Source: an uncultured Leptotrichia sp.
Lineage (GTDB): Bacteria > Fusobacteriota > Fusobacteriia > Fusobacteriales > Leptotrichiaceae
Reading direction: 5' to 3'
DNA length: 11,368 bases
Assembly (NCBI GenBank): GCA_938017765.1
Contig: CALIJH010000149.1
Coordinates: 1-11,368 of the forward strand
The notes under the pieces are model-generated. The model did no database searches, was not told the DNA's origin, and saw only the letters and a program-made list of their open reading frames with translations. The position numbers and the translations under genes are program-made. Each line of letters begins with the position of its first letter. Within the stretch, counting starts at the first letter, position 1. Below are positions 7,285-11,368 of this stretch, one piece after another.

Positions 7285-7291
7285 CTCCCTC
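7285..7291 (-). promoter_or_regulatory. Ribosome binding site deciding the start of the first ATPase
   Basis: GAGGGAG on the minus strand, 5 bases before ATG 7279. No similar site precedes the in-frame ATG at 7315. Confidence 0.75.
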
Positions 7292-7350
7292 GCATAACAT
7301 AAAATATTTATTCATATTTTTTATTTATAATTTTTCTTATTATTTATAAT

Positions 7351-8910
7351 CTACTTAGTCTTAGCTACGTCTTTTGTTATCCAGTAATAATCCATTGGAT
7401 ACATTTTCAGCCCTGTTACGGATTTTTTACTGTAAAGGAATGTTGTTTCATATCCGAAGAACAAAGTAGCGGCATCATTCATTATAAGTTGCTGTATTTT
7501 TATTGTCAGCTCTTTTCTTTTTGCTTTGTCAAATTCTTTTGACAATTCATTGATTAATTTATCCACTTCAGGGTTGGAATATCCTGTCTTGTTTGTCTTG
7601 GCTTTACTGTACCAGTTTTCATTCAGATATTTTTCAGGGTCTCCAGTATTTGCAGCAAGTACATTCCATATTAGCATATCAAAATTTGAATCGTCTCTCA
7701 TACTCAAAACTGTCTCATAACTTACAGGTTTTAAAGTTACTTTTATTCCTATTTCTTTCATATCAGCCTGAAGTGCCTGAGCATAAATACCGAGTTCCGC
7801 CCTGCTCGTATAAATTACAAAATTCAAATCAAGTTTTGAACCGTCAGGTCTTTCTAAATATCCGTCTCCGTCCACATCTTTATATCCTGCATCTGTCAAT
7901 AACTTTTTAGCACTTTCACGGTTATAGGCATTTTCATCTTTCAATTCATTAAATCCGAAATCCAATGTCGGAGGAATAGGGGCTTTTCCCGGAGTTGCTC
8001 CTCCCTGCAATAGATTTTGAGTATAATTTTCCCTGTTTGCTCCTCTTATTATCGCTTCTCTCAATACTTTATCTTTCAGACCTTTAGTCTGGTTCATAAA
8101 GGCATAAGTCGATCTCAATGATTTTAACTCATTTATTACGATATCTTTATCTCCTTCAAAGTCAGCTTTGTTCGTAACTTTCAGATTGTATGCCACATCT
8201 ATTTCTCCTGATTTTAATGACAGTGCTCTTGTATTCTGGTCATTTATATCTTTAAACGTCACTTTTGCAAGTTTTGCTTTTCCGTTCCAGTATTTTTCAT
8301 TTCTTACTACTACTGTATATTCTCCCGGCTTGAACTCCTGAACTATGAACGGTCCTGTTGCTATCGGTCCTTTTTGGGCAAATTCTTCCGTATTTGCTGT
8401 AGTGTCTACTATAAGAAATAACGGGTCTGCTAAAGATTCAGGCAATATTGCCACAGGTTCTTTTGTTTTTATTTTTAAATTTTGTCCGTCAGCTTCTATT
8501 GAAGTGTATGTAAAGAAAGATTCAGCCCTTTTATTTTTTTCAAACACTCTTTCTATCGATTTTTTTACCGCTTCCGCTGTCAATGGATTTCCATTGGAGA
8601 AAGTTACTCCGTCTCTTATTTTAAAAGTCCATTCCAACTTATCATCACTTAATTTCCAGCTTTCAGCAAGCAATGGCTGTAAATCCCCTTTTTCATCAAA
8701 TTTTGTCAAATTTTCTCCTATACCATAACGAGTTATAACCCAGCCAAAATACTGATCTGTTGGCTCAAGCGTATCCGCAAACGTAGTAACTCCTACTACC
8801 AATTCATCTGGATTACCTTTACTTTTTGCACTTTTCCCTCCACACGCTACTAACAACGTGAATAAAGCTAAAATTAAAACTAAAAATTTACTTTTACGAT
8901 TTTTTAACAT
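7351..8910 (-). CDS. ABC transporter substrate-binding lipoprotein, SBP_bac_5 family (OppA/NikA/CntA-like)
   Basis: Extracytoplasmic solute-binding lipoprotein that would deliver a peptide, nickel or metallophore-type ligand to an ABC importer. From ATG 8910 it has 519 residues. A lipoprotein signal is clear: positive N-terminus, hydrophobic FLVLILALFTLLVAC, and lipobox LVAC with Cys23. The mature part carries family motifs: LAESWKLSDDKLEWTFKIRDG, VTFSNGNPLTAEAVKKS, GPIATGPF, and the calcium-loop-like DVDGDG at 345-350. LEPTDQYFGW and IATGPF recall the NikA/CntA branch more than classic OppA, but the ligand cannot be assigned. The start is set by AAGGAGAAG just upstream. The frame extends to 8976, but those 22 codons lack a signal and lie inside nrnA. 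It overlaps the nrnA stop by 17 bases. Confidence 0.92.
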   Translation of the reverse strand: MLKNRKSKFLVLILALFTLLVACGGKSAKSKGNPDELVVGVTTFADTLEPTDQYFGWVITRYGIGENLTKFDEKGDLQPLLAESWKLSDDKLEWTFKIRDGVTFSNGNPLTAEAVKKSIERVFEKNKRAESFFTYTSIEADGQNLKIKTKEPVAILPESLADPLFLIVDTTANTEEFAQKGPIATGPFIVQEFKPGEYTVVVRNEKYWNGKAKLAKVTFKDINDQNTRALSLKSGEIDVAYNLKVTNKADFEGDKDIVINELKSLRSTYAFMNQTKGLKDKVLREAIIRGANRENYTQNLLQGGATPGKAPIPPTLDFGFNELKDENAYNRESAKKLLTDAGYKDVDGDGYLERPDGSKLDLNFVIYTSRAELGIYAQALQADMKEIGIKVTLKPVSYETVLSMRDDSNFDMLIWNVLAANTGDPEKYLNENWYSKAKTNKTGYSNPEVDKLINELSKEFDKAKRKELTIKIQQLIMNDAATLFFGYETTFLYSKKSVTGLKMYPMDYYWITKDVAKTK

Positions 8911-9634
8911 TTGTCTTCTCCTTATATATTTTTTTATTTTTATAAACTTCACCAATAAAATCAACTTGTTTTTCACTTACTGCAAAAATAATATTAGCAA
9001 TTTTGTGATTATTCATGCCTGCCTCAATTAATTTGGAACATACAAGAAAAGTGTGCGGTGTAACATTATCATGCCTAAAGTTCCCAGTGTCATTAATTAT
9101 TCCAAGATACATATATTCAGCAATTTTCTTTGTCAGTTCAATATCGAAAATCTTCAAAAACTGATATAAAAGCTCTCCTGTACTGCAAATATCTTCTACA
9201 TAGTTAAAATCCGCATGTTCAGTATTGCTGACATGATGATCAATATTTATTGATTTTTTACTCAATTTTTTGATTTCTGCAGCTCTTTCATATCTTTCCT
9301 GATTTGCACAGTCCAGACTTATAAACAAGTCAAATTTTTCATTATTCTGAAAATTTTTCTTAAATTTTTCACAAAATTTTTCATAATCCCAGATAAGTCC
9401 TGTATCTTCAAAATGTCTCATATACTTAGGCAACTTATCATCAACAACGATTTTTATCATTTTTTCCATATTATTTTTTTTACAAAAATCATCTATCATA
9501 AAATAAAATGCCAAAAGCGAGCCTAATGCATCTCCATCGGGATTGATATGCGCTGTTAAAATAATGCTTTTAGATAATTTTATTTCATTTACGATTTCTT
9601 TTGGAAAAATGTTTCCTTTGTAATTTTTTTTCAT
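8894..9634 (-). CDS. nrnA: DHH-family phosphoesterase, NrnA-like nano-RNase / pAp phosphatase, missing the C-terminal DHHA1 domain
   Basis: NrnA enzymes degrade very short RNAs and dephosphorylate pAp using two metal ions. All DHH-domain motifs are visible: HINPDGDALGS at 29-39, LDCA at 107-110, DHH at 132-134, STGELLYQFL near 151-160, and GIINDTGNFR at 178-187. The protein stops at residue 246, while family members are about 310-320. The DHHA1 domain with its GGGHxxAAG substrate-binding motif is missing, and no remnant was seen downstream in another frame. The family-like sequence seems to continue until the ribosome binding site of the lipoprotein gene, then ends in TNVKKS. The enzyme may be inactive or altered. 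The start ATG 9634 has only a distant AGGA, 47 bases after the SPOR gene. Confidence 0.8.
   Translation of the reverse strand: MKKNYKGNIFPKEIVNEIKLSKSIILTAHINPDGDALGSLLAFYFMIDDFCKKNNMEKMIKIVVDDKLPKYMRHFEDTGLIWDYEKFCEKFKKNFQNNEKFDLFISLDCANQERYERAAEIKKLSKKSINIDHHVSNTEHADFNYVEDICSTGELLYQFLKIFDIELTKKIAEYMYLGIINDTGNFRHDNVTPHTFLVCSKLIEAGMNNHKIANIIFAVSEKQVDFIGEVYKNKKIYKEKTNVKKS
8915..8923 (-). promoter_or_regulatory. Ribosome binding site deciding the lipoprotein start
   Basis: AAGGAGAAG on the minus strand, 4 bases before ATG 8910 and located inside the last codons of nrnA. It favours the start that gives an intact lipoprotein signal peptide. Confidence 0.75.
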
Positions 9635-9681
9635 ATATTTTTATTTTATTCCTGTTCTTAAATTTTTATAACTCTTAGCTA

Positions 9682-10533
9682 TTATTTCCCAACAGAACGG
9701 ATCATATAGCCGCTTCCTGCTTTCTTAGCTTGATTTTCCATAATTTTTAAAGTATTCGGGTTGTCTGTCATATTTGACATCACTACATAAACTGTTTTTC
9801 CATTTACTGAAGTTCTTTTATAGTAAAAATTTCCACCTAGCTTTTTAGCTATTTCTCTTGCTGAAGATTCTGAATTTACTGAAGCTACCTGAATATACTT
9901 TTTAGAACTACTTTTCACTTGTTTTTTCTTTGCTTCTTCTCTAGCTTTTCTTGCTGCTTCCTCTTTTGATTTTCTTGCTGCCTCTTCTCTAGCATGCTGT
10001 TTTGCCGCTTCTGCTCTTGCTTGTTCCTTTCTAGCCTCCTCTTGTTGCTGTTTTCGTATTTCAGCCTGATGTGCTTCTGCCCTTGCCTCTTCCTTACGTT
10101 TTTGTTCGATTAGCCTAGCTTCTTCCTTTTTTTTCTGTTCCAATTTTCTAGCTTCCCGCTTAGCATGCTCTTTTTTCTTTTTTACATCCTCTGTTGTTTT
10201 TTCATTTGTTTGTAGTTGTGATGATGTATTTTTCTGATTAATTTCTGCTTGATCTTGCTGTAAATTAATTGGCTGCGAACTTTTTGTCTGCTCAAGTTCC
10301 TTTGTAACTGTTTCGTTATTATTTTCTACAACCTGATTTGGTAAAGTCAGATTATTCTTATAATCTTTGGAATTATAAAAATCCTTATTTCTAATTTTCA
10401 TTTCTTTTGTAATACTTTCAGTCGTAGTTTCTTTTGATTTTTTATAGCCTGTTGCAAGCACCACGCCATAAGTAACAACTGCAACAATTCCAACTGCTCT
10501 CATTACTTTAAACGGATTTAATCGAAAACTCAT
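9682..10533 (-). CDS. Single-pass membrane protein with coiled coil and C-terminal SPOR-like domain
   Basis: Probable envelope protein. The 283 residues show a short cytoplasmic start, one membrane helix (about 12-29), a polar linker rich in Asn, Thr, Glu and Gln (about 30-115), a long charged Ala/Glu/Lys/Arg-rich segment (about 116-206) likely to be a helix or coiled coil like the middle of TolA, and a C-terminal domain (about 212-283). That domain, beginning KYIQVASVNSESSAREIAKKL and ending YMIRSVGK, has the SPOR pattern. SPOR domains bind denuded septal peptidoglycan, so a role in division or wall remodelling is inferred. AAGGGAG precedes ATG 10533. It lies 32 bases after mtnN. No specific gene name can be supported. 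Confidence 0.8.
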   Translation of the reverse strand: MSFRLNPFKVMRAVGIVAVVTYGVVLATGYKKSKETTTESITKEMKIRNKDFYNSKDYKNNLTLPNQVVENNNETVTKELEQTKSSQPINLQQDQAEINQKNTSSQLQTNEKTTEDVKKKKEHAKREARKLEQKKKEEARLIEQKRKEEARAEAHQAEIRKQQQEEARKEQARAEAAKQHAREEAARKSKEEAARKAREEAKKKQVKSSSKKYIQVASVNSESSAREIAKKLGGNFYYKRTSVNGKTVYVVMSNMTDNPNTLKIMENQAKKAGSGYMIRSVGK

Positions 10534-10565
10534 TTTTTCTCCCTTCTTTTACCTTTTTATTTTTA

Positions 10566-11240
10566 TTAAATAATCTCTTTTAATATCCTTTTAGAATTTT
10601 CTGCTGCAAGCTTTACAAAACTTGTGTATTCCATTCCAGAATCATCTGTAATCGAATCTGAAATTGAACGGATTATTAAGAATTTTATACCTAGTCTTGT
10701 ACAAACCTGAGCTACAGCTCCACTTTCCATATCCACACAAAGTGCTTCAAAATCCTTTCCAAGTTGAATTTTTACATCTTTTTGACTCACAAACTGATCT
10801 CCAGTCAAAATTCTTCCAAGTAATATCTGATGTTCAAAATTAGTTATAGTTCCAGTTTTTTCAATAAGTCCCTTATCTGACTCAAATGCCCATTCCTTCA
10901 TTTGAGGAATCTGTCCCATTCTATATCCAAATGCTGTAGCATCAACATCGTGTTGAACAACATCTCGTCCAATAACAACATCTCCAACTTTCAGTCTTTC
11001 ATCCAGCGAACCTGCAACTCCTGAAAAAATAACCTCACTTACACCAAATCTCTCAATTAATAAAGTAGCAGTAATCGCAGCATTTACCTTCCCAATTCCA
11101 GATTGTACAAAAACAACATCTTTATCATTAAATTTTCCAGTAAAAAACGATATTCCGTTTATTGTGTTTTCCTTAATATCATTAATTTCCTTTTTGATTG
11201 CTTCAGCCTCTTCAATTACTGCTCCAATAATTCCTATCAT
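10566..11240 (-). CDS. mtnN: 5'-methylthioadenosine/S-adenosylhomocysteine nucleosidase
   Basis: Cytoplasmic nucleosidase that splits adenine from methylthioadenosine, S-adenosylhomocysteine and 5'-deoxyadenosine, serving methionine salvage and the activated methyl cycle. The 224 residues are close to the E. coli length of about 232. The N-terminus MIGIIGAVIEEAEAI gives the catalytic Glu11 (equivalent to E. coli E12). FSGVAGSLDERLKVGDVVIG is the family core near 72-91. VDMESGAVAQV places Glu172, and RSISDS gives the catalytic Asp195. GGAGG lies 6 bases before the ATG. The stop of the upstream partial gene is only 15 bases away, suggesting one transcript. Confidence 0.96.
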   Translation of the reverse strand: MIGIIGAVIEEAEAIKKEINDIKENTINGISFFTGKFNDKDVVFVQSGIGKVNAAITATLLIERFGVSEVIFSGVAGSLDERLKVGDVVIGRDVVQHDVDATAFGYRMGQIPQMKEWAFESDKGLIEKTGTITNFEHQILLGRILTGDQFVSQKDVKIQLGKDFEALCVDMESGAVAQVCTRLGIKFLIIRSISDSITDDSGMEYTSFVKLAAENSKRILKEII

Positions 11241-11255
11241 TATTTCCTCCGATTT

Positions 11256-11368
11256 TTATTTTTCATTTTCAATACTATTAGTGTTTTCATTATTAACATT
11301 TTCAGTATCACTATCTTTGTTTTCAATAGTTGTATTTATATTTCCTTCATAAATATATGTATCTTTAA
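11256..11368 (-). CDS. C-terminal tail of an unidentified protein, start outside the window
   Basis: A minus-strand frame is open from the window edge for 37 codons to TAA at 11258-11256, in frame with nothing else annotated. The visible part is polar and acidic, rich in Asn, Glu, Asp and Thr (for example TTIENKDSDTENVNNEN), ending in NSIENEK, with no recognisable domain. It is placed just before mtnN with a 15-base gap containing the mtnN ribosome binding site, which supports a real co-transcribed gene. It looks like a disordered tail. Function cannot be inferred. Confidence 0.5.
   Translation of the reverse strand, partial: KDTYIYEGNINTTIENKDSDTENVNNENTNSIENEK

Noticed and set aside
7280..7350. 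Remnant of a permease gene between lipoprotein and ATPase genes
   Set aside because: The 71 bases are AT-rich, with a repeated ATTATAAATAA-like stretch, and encode nothing resembling a permease end.
8930..8965. Possible promoter for the lipoprotein gene (TTGATT and TATAAA on the minus strand)
   Set aside because: The spacing is about 14 bases, too short for a good sigma-70 promoter, and the AT-rich background makes chance matches likely.
8911..8976. Longer N-terminus for the substrate-binding lipoprotein
   Set aside because: It would bury the lipoprotein signal 22 residues inside and has no ribosome binding site. The 8910 start has both.
1..11368. parS site for ParB
   Set aside because: Scanning by eye found no match to TGTTTCACGTGAAACA or a close variant. 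Half matches such as TTTCACGG near 3343 and 7915 are not palindromic.

Overview
The window is AT-rich bacterial DNA, and every gene I can support lies on the minus strand, so transcription runs from high to low coordinates. The left half has the conserved gene order found near many bacterial replication origins: rpmH, rnpA, yidD, yidC, jag (khpB), mnmE, parA and parB. The right half carries an incomplete peptide/nickel-type ABC transporter preceded by a shortened nrnA, a SPOR-domain membrane protein and mtnN. The low G+C content, the short YidC without a large periplasmic domain, and the SPOR protein fit Fusobacteriota, perhaps Leptotrichiaceae. This is an impression from the sequence and was not tested by any search.

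Layout in transcription order. From 11368 to 8894: the C-terminal tail of an unidentified protein, mtnN, the SPOR protein and nrnA, all closely spaced. From 8910 to 5662: a substrate-binding lipoprotein and two ATPases. The lipoprotein start lies inside the end of nrnA, and no permease genes are present. From 5661 to 5411: a 251-base AT-rich spacer with a good sigma-70-type promoter pointing at rpmH, two facing DnaA-box-like motifs and an AT palindrome, making it a candidate origin region. From 5410 to 1: rpmH, a terminator-like hairpin touching its stop codon, then rnpA, yidD, yidC, jag, mnmE, parA and parB with gaps of 0 to 21 bases or small overlaps. ParB runs off the window at base 1.

The left operon combines ribosome and RNase P parts (L34, RnpA), membrane protein insertion (YidD, YidC), RNA binding (Jag), tRNA wobble modification (MnmE) and chromosome segregation (ParA, ParB). 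The usual neighbours dnaA, mnmG and rsmG are not in the window.

The most notable point is the junction near 8.9 kb. nrnA ends there without its DHHA1 domain, directly at the ribosome binding site of the lipoprotein gene. The transporter operon lacks permeases, and CpG density by eye is nearly twofold lower to the right of this point. Together these suggest a past rearrangement, or an assembly join. I found no RNA genes, CRISPR arrays, insertion sequences or clearly new system.
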